Source: Candidatus Omnitrophota bacterium (GTDB lineage Bacteria > Omnitrophota > Gorgyraeia > B26-G9). Taken from it: a stretch of 14,494 nucleotides of DNA. The stretch spans positions 1 through 14,494 of the forward strand of contig QNCH01000017.1 of NCBI GenBank assembly GCA_003645745.1, given 5' to 3'. Position 1 is the stretch's first letter. Each line of letters starts with the position of its first letter. Shown here piece after piece: positions 6,672 through 14,494 of the stretch. Made by a program: the position numbers and the translations under genes. Below the pieces are notes generated by a model. That model was not told where the DNA came from and did not search any database. It was given only the letters and a program-made list of their open reading frames with translations.

Positions 6672-7808
6672 TTGCGCAAGTTTAATATATTGCATATAAT
6701 TACAAATCTTGAATTAGGTGGAGCACAGAAGTATGCTCTAACAATGATTAATGGGGTAGACAAAGATAAATATACAAAGTATTTTATTAGCGCGCCGCGA
6801 GGATTGTTGTGTAAGCAGGCAAAGCAGATCGGTAATGTTAAGGTTTACTTTTTGTCTGCTTTGAAGCAGAGAATACATCCAATTTATGATTTAATGGCTT
6901 TAATTGAATTAGTTTGTTATATTAAAGAAAAAAAAATAGATTTAGTGCATACGCACAGTTCAAAGGCAGGCATAATTGGCCGCTGGGCAGCTAAGATAGC
7001 TGGGGTAAAAGTGATTTTACATACCATCCACGGGTGGAGTTTTAATCATTCAATGAATCCATTTGTTTATCTTGTGTACGTTTGGTTAGAGAAAATTACC
7101 GCTCTGATCACTACAAAATTTGTTGCTGTTTGCCAGAGTGACATTGATAAAGGCATTGGTTGCGGCATTGGGCTAAAAGATGATTACACTTTACTGCAGT
7201 ATGGTTTGGATTTAGAAAAATACGCGAACGGTATTCTGAGCAAAGAGAAATTTGGTTTTAAGGAGCAGACTGCTGTCGTGGGCATAGTAGCTTGTTTTAA
7301 ACCGCAAAAAAATCTTTTGGATTTTATTGAAGCAGCGGCAATAATTAGTAAAAGTAATCCAAATGTAAAATTTGTCTGTGTGGGAGATGGAGTGATGCGT
7401 ACGAGAATTGAAAAATTGGTTAAAGACAGGCAATTGGATCAAAAGATTATTTTTTTAGGATGGCGTCAAGATGTGATAAAAATTATGAGTATATTTGATA
7501 TTGTAGCTCTTACTTCATTATGGGAAGGCTTGCCAATAGCTCTTTTAGAAGCTGCTGCATTGGGTAAGTCGATAGTTGCTTATGATGTTGACGGAGTGAA
7601 AGAAATTGTTCAAAATGGACAGAATGGTTATTTAATTTCTGTTGGTGATATTTCTGCTTTTGCGGATAAAGTAAATATTCTGTTAAAGGATCCGCAATTG
7701 TGTAAAATAATGGGCGCTAATGGCAAAGATTTACTGCAGCATTCAGCTTTTCAGATAAAGCGAATGCTTTCTCGGACAGATGAACTGTATAGTCATTTAT
7801 TAAAATAA
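6672..7808 (+). CDS. GT4-family glycosyltransferase
   Basis: Predicted GT-B fold, retaining, nucleotide-sugar-dependent glycosyltransferase of 378 residues. The N-terminal Rossmann domain has the G16-G17-A-Q loop after NILHIITNLEL, the VHTHSSKAGIIGR segment (92-104) and TIHGWSF. The C-terminal donor domain carries ACFKPQKN (207-214) and the family E-x7-E signature E285-GLPIALL-E293, followed by GVKEIVQNGQNGYL. There is no signal peptide or obvious membrane segment, so it likely acts at the inner face of the membrane. The start is TTG 6672 with AAGGAG seven bases upstream. The acceptor and donor sugar cannot be read from sequence; proximity to Wzz, BY-kinase and PilZ genes suggests surface polysaccharide assembly. 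Confidence 0.88.
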   Translation: MRKFNILHIITNLELGGAQKYALTMINGVDKDKYTKYFISAPRGLLCKQAKQIGNVKVYFLSALKQRIHPIYDLMALIELVCYIKEKKIDLVHTHSSKAGIIGRWAAKIAGVKVILHTIHGWSFNHSMNPFVYLVYVWLEKITALITTKFVAVCQSDIDKGIGCGIGLKDDYTLLQYGLDLEKYANGILSKEKFGFKEQTAVVGIVACFKPQKNLLDFIEAAAIISKSNPNVKFVCVGDGVMRTRIEKLVKDRQLDQKIIFLGWRQDVIKIMSIFDIVALTSLWEGLPIALLEAAALGKSIVAYDVDGVKEIVQNGQNGYLISVGDISAFADKVNILLKDPQLCKIMGANGKDLLQHSAFQIKRMLSRTDELYSHLLK

Positions 7809-7849
7809 ATAATTTTGCAATCTGAAGTTTTGTGACAGCTTTTTTATTC

Positions 7850-7854
7850 GGAGG
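7850..7854 (+). promoter_or_regulatory. Strong Shine-Dalgarno site for the broken PilZ gene
   Basis: GGAGG at 7850-7854 lies seven bases before ATG 7862. It marks the true start of the PilZ gene; the later in-frame TTG at 7937 has no such site. It shows the ten-codon peptide before the TGA is the original N-terminus of the downstream frame. Confidence 0.75.
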
Positions 7855-7861
7855 ATAAATT

Positions 7862-8260
7862 ATGGCTGAAGAATATAATGGCATAAACAGGTGAGAGGTA
7901 GAGAGACTAAATATTAATCTTATTGTTGCATATAAATTGGATGGAAGTTTGACCGTGCATATGCGTGTTGGCAGTAATTTGAACATCTCGGCTAAACTGC
8001 TTGATCTTGGACTGAAAGGCATGGCTGTTTTATCCGCTTATGATTTTACTTTAAATTCCATTGTAGTAATAAAATTTACTTTAGTTGATTTGTATACATC
8101 TTCTGAACAATCTAAGTCAATGGAAGTTAATGGCGTAGTATGTTATAATAATTGTTCTGGAGAGAAACAACATCGTACAGGAATTTCTTTTATTAAAATG
8201 AGTAAATTTAATCAACAATTAATATTTGATTTTGTAAATAAAGGGACTGTAAATGAATAA
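7862..8260 (+). pseudogene. PilZ-domain protein interrupted by in-frame TGA at codon 11
   Basis: From ATG 7862 one frame of 133 codons runs to TAA 8258-8260, with a single internal TGA at 7892-7894. It reads MAEEYNGINR, stop, then EVERLNINLIVAYKLDGSL and on into a PilZ-like beta domain with DLGLKGM at the place of the D/NxSxxG motif (the Ser is Gly). PilZ proteins bind c-di-GMP through an RxxxR motif near the N-terminus; the TGA sits exactly where its first Arg is expected (R-x-E-V-E-R, Arg15 being the second). One C-to-T change in a CGA codon explains it. The last residues (GTVNE) and the stop are supplied by the left end of repeat R2. A shorter protein starting at TTG 7937 would lack the binding motif and has no ribosome site. 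Sequencing error is the main alternative. Confidence 0.65.
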
Positions 8261-8424
8261 GTGTTGCATTTATATCCACAGATTCAGGCCAGATTTACCT
8301 TATCTGATTGAACGATTTTTACGGCGTACTTTTAGGTACGTTGAGAAAATCGCGATTGAAGATCAGGTAAAGATGGTCTGAATCTGTGGATATAAATGTA
8401 ATACTTATTTATTTATAGTTCCTA
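8241..8424. repeat. Family-R long inverted-repeat element R2
   Basis: An intact copy of about 180 bp at 8243-8422. The outer 49 positions of the two arms match at 43, starting GGGACTGTAAATGAATAA on the left and ending with its near complement TTTATTTATAGTTCC on the right; the central part pairs less well around GGCGTAC...GGTACGTTG. It is followed by TA (8423-8424); the left flank reads AA instead of TA. The left arm lies within the last codons of the PilZ frame and the right end is 36 bases before ilvD. No gene is visible inside. It shares family with R1 at 3427-3784. Confidence 0.8.
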
Positions 8425-8458
8425 AGGAAAAAAGTATAAAGCAGGAGATTAAAAAACA

Positions 8459-10222
8459 ATGAAAGCACATTTTATAAATGATGGGATTAAAAATATTCGT
8501 GATAAAGGAAGCGCTGTTTATAAACAAGGAGTAGAAATGCTTCCCGCAGTTTCTCTGATGATTGCTGAAGGAACGCTTAAATCAGCTAAAGATGTTAGGA
8601 AGCCTTTTATTACTATAGTTAATTCTTATACAACTCAGATTCCCGGGCATGCCCACCTTGCAGAGCTTGGGGCGGTATTAAAACAGGAGTTGGAAAAAAA
8701 GGGAGTTAATGTTTGGTACACAAATATCGGCGGTGCTGTTTGTGATGGAATTGCTATGGGCCATTTTGGGATGAAATATTCTTTGCCGTCAAGAGAGTTA
8801 ATTACTGACCAGATAGAAACTATTATCGGAGCGCATCCCTGTGATGCATGGATTGGGTTGGGTAACTGTGACAAAATTGTGCCTGCAATGTATAATGCGA
8901 TGGTTAGAATAAATATTCCTGCTGTTTATGTAAGCGGGGGGCCTATGCTTGCAGGCTGTAATAATACTGACTTAATTTCTGTTTTTGAAGGTGTAGGCAA
9001 AAATAGTGTGGGTAAGATGGGTAAAAGAGAGTTAACAGAGTTAGCTGAAAAGGCTTGTCCTGGGTATGGCAGTTGTGCGGGTATGTTTACTGCTAATTCT
9101 ATGAATTGTTTGGGGGAAGCATTGGGTTTTGCTTTACCTGGCAATGGCACAATCCCTGCGACACGCAGGATAGCTGGTATTAAAAGGCAAATGCAGGTTA
9201 ATCCGCAGAGAATAATGCTGGTAAAAAAAGCTGCGGATAAGATTGTGCAATTAATGAAGGAGAATATTCGGCCGTTAGATATTTTAACCAGAGATTCGTT
9301 AGATAATGCTTTTATTCTGGATATGGCAATGGGCGGATCAACGAATACTGTGCTGCATTTATTAGCTTTAGCTTATGAGGCAGGCATTAGATATGACTTA
9401 AAGAGATTAAACAGGCTTGCTTCTACCACTGCTAATGTGATTAAAGTTGCGCCTTCCAGAATGGAAATTCATTTAGAAGATGTGCATAAAATTGGAGGTA
9501 TAGGCGCAATTTTAAGGTCAGTTTATGATGGAGGCAAAACTTATTTGAACCTTAAGGCCAGGACAGTATATGGAACTTTGGGGGATTATGTTTTAACGTC
9601 TCCTAAACCTGATGGCAGGATACTTTTTTCTGTAGATAATGCTTTTTCTCCTCAGGGCGGATTGGCTGTATTATTCGGTAATATTGCCCAAAAAGGGGCA
9701 GTGCTTAAAACGAGTGGTGTTGATAAAGAGATGTTGACATTTAGAGGTCCTGCAAAAATTTATGAATCTCAGGAACATGCATTAGCTGGCATTTTGCACG
9801 GTAAGGTTAAAGATGGTGATGTTGTAGTTATTCGCTATGAAGGGCCTAAGGGCGGGCCAGGGATGCAGGAAATGCTTTCTCCGACAGCAGCAATAAAGGG
9901 AGCAGGGATAAAAGCCGCTTTAATTACTGACGGCAGGTTTTCCGGAGGAACGCGTGGGCTTTGCATTGGGCATATTGCTCCTGAAGCTGCGGCTGGCGGG
10001 GAAATTGGCATTTTGCAACAGGGAGATATGATTACAATTGATGTAGATAAAAAAACAATTAATATAGAACTTTCTGAAAAAGAGATAAAATTAAGATTAT
10101 CTGAAAAACCTAAATTTAGAATAAAAGTAAAAGCAGGCTGGTTGGCAAGATATTCAGCTTTTGTTACCAGCGCTGATACTGGAGCAGTTTTATCTATACC
10201 CAAATGTTATCCTCAAACGTAA
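8459..10222 (+). CDS. ilvD: Dihydroxy-acid dehydratase
   Basis: Iron-sulfur dehydratase of 587 residues converting 2,3-dihydroxy acids to 2-keto acids in valine, isoleucine and leucine synthesis. Visible: IVNSYTTQIPGHAHL at 53-67, AVCDGIAMGH at 93-102 (Cys95), GLGNCDKIVPAM at 133-144 (Cys137, with the DK pair at 138-139), PGYGSCAGMFTANSMNCLGEALG at 201-223 (Cys206), MGGSTNTVLH, and ITDGRFSGGTRG with GHIAPEAAAGG near the end. The PGHxHL form with CDGIAMGH is that of methanogen-like IlvD; the proteobacterial form has a cysteine in place of the PGH glycine. The 6-phosphogluconate dehydratase (Edd) is related but usually differs in these motifs. AGGAG at 8443-8447 precedes the start. The final codons and TAA come from repeat E2, just past the usual SADTGAVL ending. 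Confidence 0.95.
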   Translation: MKAHFINDGIKNIRDKGSAVYKQGVEMLPAVSLMIAEGTLKSAKDVRKPFITIVNSYTTQIPGHAHLAELGAVLKQELEKKGVNVWYTNIGGAVCDGIAMGHFGMKYSLPSRELITDQIETIIGAHPCDAWIGLGNCDKIVPAMYNAMVRINIPAVYVSGGPMLAGCNNTDLISVFEGVGKNSVGKMGKRELTELAEKACPGYGSCAGMFTANSMNCLGEALGFALPGNGTIPATRRIAGIKRQMQVNPQRIMLVKKAADKIVQLMKENIRPLDILTRDSLDNAFILDMAMGGSTNTVLHLLALAYEAGIRYDLKRLNRLASTTANVIKVAPSRMEIHLEDVHKIGGIGAILRSVYDGGKTYLNLKARTVYGTLGDYVLTSPKPDGRILFSVDNAFSPQGGLAVLFGNIAQKGAVLKTSGVDKEMLTFRGPAKIYESQEHALAGILHGKVKDGDVVVIRYEGPKGGPGMQEMLSPTAAIKGAGIKAALITDGRFSGGTRGLCIGHIAPEAAAGGEIGILQQGDMITIDVDKKTINIELSEKEIKLRLSEKPKFRIKVKAGWLARYSAFVTSADTGAVLSIPKCYPQT

Positions 10223-10379
10223 TAGGTTTGCAAAATTTAGGCGTTTCCCTGTGCCCTCTATTGGAACGGTCTAACCTTAGGCGCAGCTGGCTGCGCCTAA
10301 GGTTTGGCGATAGAAGAACGCTCCAAGATGCAATGCAGGGAGACGTCATAAAATTGCAAACCTACTACGTTTGAGGATA
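10208..10379. mobile_element. Family-E miniature inverted-repeat element E2 (168 bp)
   Basis: The element spans 10210-10377, flanked by TA at 10208-10209 and 10378-10379. It matches E1 across most of its length (GTTTGCAAAATTTAGGCG on the left, GACGTCATAAAATTGCAAAC on the right). Ends are TCCTC...GAGGA where E1 has TACTC...GAGTA. The central stem differs from E1: AACCTTAGGCGCAGC and its perfect complement around a two-base gap. It supplies the ilvD stop (TAA 10220-10222). No open frame of note and no transposase. Confidence 0.75.
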
Positions 10380-10474
10380 ATTTTTGCTGATGGATAAAAT
10401 TTCGGACAGCTAAGCACTATTCCTATTATCCTCCCTCCTAATTCTCATCGATTACACAAAAATAAATAAAATCC

Positions 10475-10503
10475 TTTTCAATATTCTATGATTATATTAT
10501 AAT
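10475..10503 (+). promoter_or_regulatory. Predicted promoter for carAB
   Basis: TTTTCA at 10475-10480 and a perfect TATAAT at 10498-10503 with a 17-base spacer. Transcription would start near 10510, giving a leader of about 44 bases to ATG 10554 and making the in-frame GTG at 10512 an unlikely start. Between E2 and this promoter (10380-10474) nothing else is visible. Confidence 0.5.
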
Positions 10504-10553
10504 TAAAATTAGTGTTATTTAGTTTCTTTGAATTTTTCGTCCTGACGTTTATA

Positions 10554-11672
10554 ATGAAAATTAACAAACAAAAAAAAGCTTTAATTGTTTTAGAAGATGG
10601 CACTGTTTTTTCAGGCTATTCTTTTGGCGCTTCCGGCATTAAATTTGGTGAAATAGTTTTTAATACCAGTATGAGCGGGTATCAAGAAATACTCACAGAT
10701 CCTTCCTATAAAGGTCAGATTGTAACAATGACCTACCCTTTAATTGGTAATTATGGTGTAAACAATCAGGATGTAGAGTCAGAACGTCCTTTTGTCTCAG
10801 GGTTTGTGGTTAAAGAATGCGCTAAATTGATGAGTAATTGGCGCGCTCAAAAAAGTTTACCTCAATATTTACAGGAAAATGAAATTATTGGCATTCAGGG
10901 CATAGATACCCGCGGGCTTACTTTGCAGATCAGGCGCAAAGGAGCAATGAAAGCAGTTGTTTCTACTGAAGAGTTTAACATAGATAAATTAATTAGTCAG
11001 ATTAATGATTCAACCGGGATTGTGGGCGTTGATTTAGTTAAGGAAGTTACCAGAACTGAAATTTTTTATCCAGGCAAGCAAGCTAAATATAGTGTTGTGG
11101 TTATTGACTGCGGTGTAAAATCAAATATTTTAAGGCAATTAGAAGCTTTAGAGTGCGCACTAACAGTTGTGCCGGCAAATATTAAATTTGAGACAATTCT
11201 TGAGCTTAAACCTGATGGCGTGATGTTTTCCAATGGCCCAGGGGATCCTGCGGCTTTGGATTATGTGGTAAATACTGCAAAACAGCTAATTGGCAAGATT
11301 CCTGTATTTGGTATTTGTTTAGGATTGCAAATATTAGGTATGGCTTTAGGCGGAAAAACTTATAAATTGAAGTTTGGCCATCATGGGGCAAATCACCCTG
11401 TAAAGGATTTTCGCACAGGCAGAGTGGCAATTACTGTGCAAAATCATGGCTTTTGTCTGGATATTAATTCATTGCCTGATAATGCAGTTATGGCAACGCA
11501 TATTAATCTTAATGACCAGACGCTTGCTGGAATAAGACATAAAACATTGCCTTTATTCGCGGTGCAGTTTCATCCTGAAGCTTGCCCAGGACCGCATGAT
11601 GCAATGGATTTATTTAAAGAATTTATTTTAATGATGGATAATACGCGGGATAATTATGCCAAAAAGAAATGA
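10554..11672 (+). CDS. carA: Carbamoyl-phosphate synthase small (glutaminase) subunit
   Basis: Glutamine amidotransferase subunit of 372 residues that releases ammonia for CarB; carbamoyl phosphate feeds pyrimidine and arginine synthesis. The N-terminal CarA domain shows VLEDGTVFSGYSFGA, GEIVFNTSMSGYQEILTDPSY and GIQGIDTRGLT. The class I amidotransferase domain shows SNGPGDP, GICLGLQILGMALGG with nucleophile Cys255, GHHGANHPV, QNHGF and the QFHPEACPGPHDA segment with catalytic His and Glu. Start ATG 10554 gives the usual MKxxKKALIVLEDG opening; GTG 10512 would add a hydrophobic 14-residue stretch not seen in the family. No clear ribosome site is visible before 10554. The 3' end overlaps carB by 17 bases. 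Confidence 0.95.
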   Translation: MKINKQKKALIVLEDGTVFSGYSFGASGIKFGEIVFNTSMSGYQEILTDPSYKGQIVTMTYPLIGNYGVNNQDVESERPFVSGFVVKECAKLMSNWRAQKSLPQYLQENEIIGIQGIDTRGLTLQIRRKGAMKAVVSTEEFNIDKLISQINDSTGIVGVDLVKEVTRTEIFYPGKQAKYSVVVIDCGVKSNILRQLEALECALTVVPANIKFETILELKPDGVMFSNGPGDPAALDYVVNTAKQLIGKIPVFGICLGLQILGMALGGKTYKLKFGHHGANHPVKDFRTGRVAITVQNHGFCLDINSLPDNAVMATHINLNDQTLAGIRHKTLPLFAVQFHPEACPGPHDAMDLFKEFILMMDNTRDNYAKKK

Positions 11673-14494
11673 TCTTAAGAAAATTTTAATTATCGGCTCA
11701 GGACCGATTGTTATTGGGCAGGCTTGTGAGTTTGATTATTCAGGAACACAGGCATGTAAAGCATTAAGAGAGGAAGGTTTTAAAGTTGTGCTGGTTAATT
11801 CTAATCCGGCTACAATTATGACTGACCCTGATACAGCAGATGCAACATATATAGAGCCGATAACGCCTGAGGTATTAGAAAAAGTTATTGTTTTAGAAAG
11901 GCCTGATGCCCTGCTTCCTACATTAGGTGGCCAGACAGGTTTAAATACAGCAATGAAAGCAGCTGAACAAGGAATTTTGAAGAAGTTTAATGTAGAGATG
12001 ATTGGCGCTGATTATCAGGCCATAAAAATGTCTGAAGATAGGGCATGTTTTAAAAAGGCAATGCAGGAGATTGGCATGGATTTGCCAAAGAGTGTTTTAG
12101 CTTATAATTTGAAGCAGGCAAAACAGGTTTTAAAAAATATTAGTTTGCCGGTGATTATTCGTCCCAGTTTTACTCTTGGCGGCACTGGAGGGGGTATTGC
12201 TTTAACAGAGCAGGAATTTGAACAAATTGCCGCTTTAGGTTTAAACAATAGTATGATTAGCGAAATTTTAATTGAGGAATCAATTTTTGGCTGGAAAGAA
12301 TATGAATTAGAAGTAATGCGTGACGTAAAAGATAATGTGGTGATTGTCTGCTCAATAGAAAATCTTGACCCTGTGGGCATACATACCGGAGACTCTATTA
12401 CTGTAGCTCCAGCACAGACATTAACTGACCGTGAATATCAAAATATGCGTAACGCGGCAATCGCGATAATTCGCAAGATCGGAGTTGAAACAGGAGGTTC
12501 AAATATTCAATTCGCGCTTAATCCTGAAAATGGACGGATGGTGGTTATTGAAATGAATCCCAGGGTTTCCAGAAGTTCTGCGTTAGCAAGTAAAGCCACA
12601 GGGTTTCCTATTGCTAAGTTTGCGGCTAAGCTTGCTGTTGGTTATACGCTTGATGAGATAAACAATGATATTACTCAGAAAACTCCGGCTTGCTTTGAGC
12701 CTGCGATAGATTATTGCGTAGTAAAAATACCCAGGTTTACTTTTGAAAAATTTCCTGAAGCTAAGGATATTTTAGGTATTTCAATGAAATCAGTTGGCGA
12801 AACGATGGCTATTGGGCGTACATTTAAGGAAGCTTTGCAAAAAGGGTTGCGTGGTCTAGAAATAGGGCATACAGGGCTTGATTCTCAGAAAAATTATCAG
12901 GCTATTTCTATAGATAAGCTTAAGTTAAGATTAGAAAAGCCTAATGCTTCGCGTATATTTTATGTGAAGTATGGGTTGCAAAAAGGGATGAGTATTACAG
13001 AGGTTAGTAAGATTACTAAAATAGATCCATGGTTTGTGAGTAATATTAATGAAATTGTGTGTTTAGAAAAAAAGATTTTTAAGCAGAAAGATTTAGATCC
13101 CGGCTTGCTTTTGCAGGCTAAACAGTATGGTTTTAGCGACAGCCAAATTGCGGATTTAATTGGTTTAGATGAATTAAGCTTAAGACGTTTAAGGAAACAA
13201 AAACAGATTTGTCCTGTATATAAATTGGTTGATACCTGTGCAGCGGAATTTGAAGCATATACTCCGTATTATTATTCAACTTATGAAACTGAAAAAGAGG
13301 CTAAATCCGATACAGGAAAAAAAATAATGATTTTAGGCGGCGGGCCAAACAGAATTGGACAAGGTATTGAATTTGATTATTGTTGCTGCCATGCGTCTTT
13401 TGCTTTAAAAGAATTAGGTTATCAGAGTATAATGGTGAATTCTAATCCGGAAACTGTATCTACTGATTATGATACTTCAGATAAGCTTTATTTTGAGCCG
13501 TTGACTTTTGAAGATGTAATGAACATAGTTGATTTGGAAAAACCTGAGGGGGTAATTGTACAATTTGGCGGACAAACTCCTCTTAATTTGGCTAAAAAGC
13601 TTTTAGATGCTGGATGCCGGATTATTGGTACTTCAGTAGAGTCAATTGACTTAGCTGAGAACAGAGAAAAATTTTCCGCGTTAGTAAGGGATTTAAAAAT
13701 AAATCAGCCTGCGAATGGATGCGCGGTTTCTGAACATGATCTTAAAAAGATTGCGGGGAAAATTGGTTATCCTGTGTTGGTAAGGCCTTCATATGTTTTA
13801 GGAGGCAGGTCAATGAAGATTGTTTATGACCAATTTGCTTTAGAAAAATTTGTCCAGAAAATAGAAAATGTGTCTGCCCAGAGTCCAGTATTGATTGATA
13901 AATTTTTAGAAGATGCGGTAGAAGTAGATGTTGATGCGGTTTCAGATGGAGCGATTACAGTAATTGGCGGGATTATGGAGCATATAGAAGAGGCAGGGGT
14001 GCATTCTGGGGATTCCGCGTGTGTGCTGCCTCCGCATACTCTAAGTGATGATATTATTGAACAGATTAGAAAATATACGTATGCTATTTCTAAGCAATTA
14101 CAGGTTAAAGGCTTGCTCAATATTCAGTTCGCGGTTAAAAAGGACACTGTATATGTGTTAGAGGTTAATCCCCGCGCTTCCAGGACAGTGCCTTTTGTGA
14201 GTAAAAGTATAGGTGTGCCTCTGGCAAAAATCGCGGCAAAAGTAATGGCTGGAAAAACTCTTACAGAGCTTAATTTTACTCAGGAAAAAAGAATTAACCA
14301 TGTTTGTGTTAAAGAATCAGTACTTCCGTTTTCTCGGTTTTCAGGAGTAGATATTATTTTAGGCCCTGAGATGAAATCTACAGGAGAGGTGATGGGAATT
14401 GATAGCGATTTTGGAAGAGCCTATGTTAAATCTCAGATAGCCGCCGGTCAGATTCTACCTACTGAAGGTTCTGTCTTTATAAGTGTAAAAGATA
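11656..14494 (+). CDS. carB: Carbamoyl-phosphate synthase large subunit (partial, 3' end outside window)
   Basis: The frame is open from ATG 11656 to the window edge, 946 codons of a family length near 1070. It opens MPKRNDLKKILIIGSGPIVIGQ and has NSNPATIMTDPDTADATYIEP and LPTLGGQTGLN. The first ATP-grasp half carries Arg169 in RPSFTLGGTGGG and later MNPRVSRSSALASKATGFP. The oligomerisation region follows (about 400-550). The second half restarts with IMILGGGPNRIGQGIEFDYCC and has NSNPETVSTDYDTSD, Arg710 in RPSYVLGGRSM and NPRASRTVPFVSKSIG. The window ends at GSVFISVKD, the beginning of the regulatory MGS-like domain. It forms carbamoyl phosphate from bicarbonate, ATP and ammonia channelled from CarA. 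The reading frame shows no break. The 17-base overlap with carA implies coupled translation. Confidence 0.97.
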   Translation, partial: MPKRNDLKKILIIGSGPIVIGQACEFDYSGTQACKALREEGFKVVLVNSNPATIMTDPDTADATYIEPITPEVLEKVIVLERPDALLPTLGGQTGLNTAMKAAEQGILKKFNVEMIGADYQAIKMSEDRACFKKAMQEIGMDLPKSVLAYNLKQAKQVLKNISLPVIIRPSFTLGGTGGGIALTEQEFEQIAALGLNNSMISEILIEESIFGWKEYELEVMRDVKDNVVIVCSIENLDPVGIHTGDSITVAPAQTLTDREYQNMRNAAIAIIRKIGVETGGSNIQFALNPENGRMVVIEMNPRVSRSSALASKATGFPIAKFAAKLAVGYTLDEINNDITQKTPACFEPAIDYCVVKIPRFTFEKFPEAKDILGISMKSVGETMAIGRTFKEALQKGLRGLEIGHTGLDSQKNYQAISIDKLKLRLEKPNASRIFYVKYGLQKGMSITEVSKITKIDPWFVSNINEIVCLEKKIFKQKDLDPGLLLQAKQYGFSDSQIADLIGLDELSLRRLRKQKQICPVYKLVDTCAAEFEAYTPYYYSTYETEKEAKSDTGKKIMILGGGPNRIGQGIEFDYCCCHASFALKELGYQSIMVNSNPETVSTDYDTSDKLYFEPLTFEDVMNIVDLEKPEGVIVQFGGQTPLNLAKKLLDAGCRIIGTSVESIDLAENREKFSALVRDLKINQPANGCAVSEHDLKKIAGKIGYPVLVRPSYVLGGRSMKIVYDQFALEKFVQKIENVSAQSPVLIDKFLEDAVEVDVDAVSDGAITVIGGIMEHIEEAGVHSGDSACVLPPHTLSDDIIEQIRKYTYAISKQLQVKGLLNIQFAVKKDTVYVLEVNPRASRTVPFVSKSIGVPLAKIAAKVMAGKTLTELNFTQEKRINHVCVKESVLPFSRFSGVDIILGPEMKSTGEVMGIDSDFGRAYVKSQIAAGQILPTEGSVFISVKD

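Noticed and set aside
7892..7894. TGA recoded as an amino acid genome-wide
   Set aside because: carA ends with TGA at 11670-11672 at its expected length, and the long frames of the window contain no other internal TGA, so standard use as stop is more likely.
1805..10379. CRISPR array or tandem repeat explanation for the repeated hairpins
   Set aside because: Copies are kilobases apart, differ in length, have TA flanks and no regular spacers.
10512..10553. GTG 10512 as the carA start
   Set aside because: It would sit at the predicted transcription start, lacks a ribosome site and adds a hydrophobic stretch not typical of CarA.
13824..14120. Minus-strand open frames opposite carB, ilvD, carA and other genes (for example 13824-14120, 9835-10203, 12102-12380)
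   Set aside because: They lie opposite strongly recognised genes, show no recognisable motifs and are best read as shadows.

Overview
The window is an AT-rich stretch of a diderm (Gram-negative-type) bacterial chromosome. An outer-membrane secretin and a Wzz-type inner-membrane protein show the two membranes. TTG and GTG start codons with good Shine-Dalgarno sequences are frequent (secretin, Wzz protein, LipM, glycosyltransferase). The IlvD is of the methanogen-like type. An uncultured phylum such as Omnitrophota is a guess from gene content and style; no marker here fixes the taxonomy.

Layout. 1-146: the end of metG. 304-4527: an envelope/exopolysaccharide block of secretin, Wzz-like chain-length protein and BY-kinase-like P-loop ATPase, all on +. 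The last two genes are separated by two nested repeats. 4626-6247: a LipM-like octanoyltransferase overlapping lipoyl synthase by one base. 6266-6433 on the minus strand: a 55-residue 2[4Fe-4S] ferredoxin, convergent with lipA. 6490-6579: divergent promoters for ferredoxin and a GT4 glycosyltransferase (6672-7808). 7862-8260: a PilZ-domain gene broken by an in-frame TGA at the first Arg of its RxxxR motif. 8459-10222: ilvD. 10554-14494: carA and most of carB, overlapping by 17 bp and running off the window.

The most unusual content is two families of short, gene-free, hairpin-forming repeats placed at gene ends. Family E (about 170-180 bp, TACTCAAACG-type inverted ends, flanked by TA) has two full copies, E1 and E2, and two 25-bp miniatures, S1 and S2. 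Family R (about 175-180 bp, very long inverted repeats) has two copies, R1 and R2. E1 sits inside R1 and has duplicated a TA there. The empty site can be rebuilt from R2, so family E is mobile with TA target duplication, as in IS630/Tc1-mariner-type miniature elements. The repeats supply the actual stop codons of the Wzz gene, the PilZ gene and ilvD. The R end carries stops in all three frames within 18 bases. No transposase is present in the window.

Functionally, the secretin, Wzz protein, kinase and GT4 suggest surface polysaccharide assembly or export, and PilZ would add a c-di-GMP link if it were intact. LipM, LipA and ferredoxin form a lipoate assembly group. IlvD and CarAB are ordinary branched-chain amino acid and pyrimidine/arginine biosynthesis genes.
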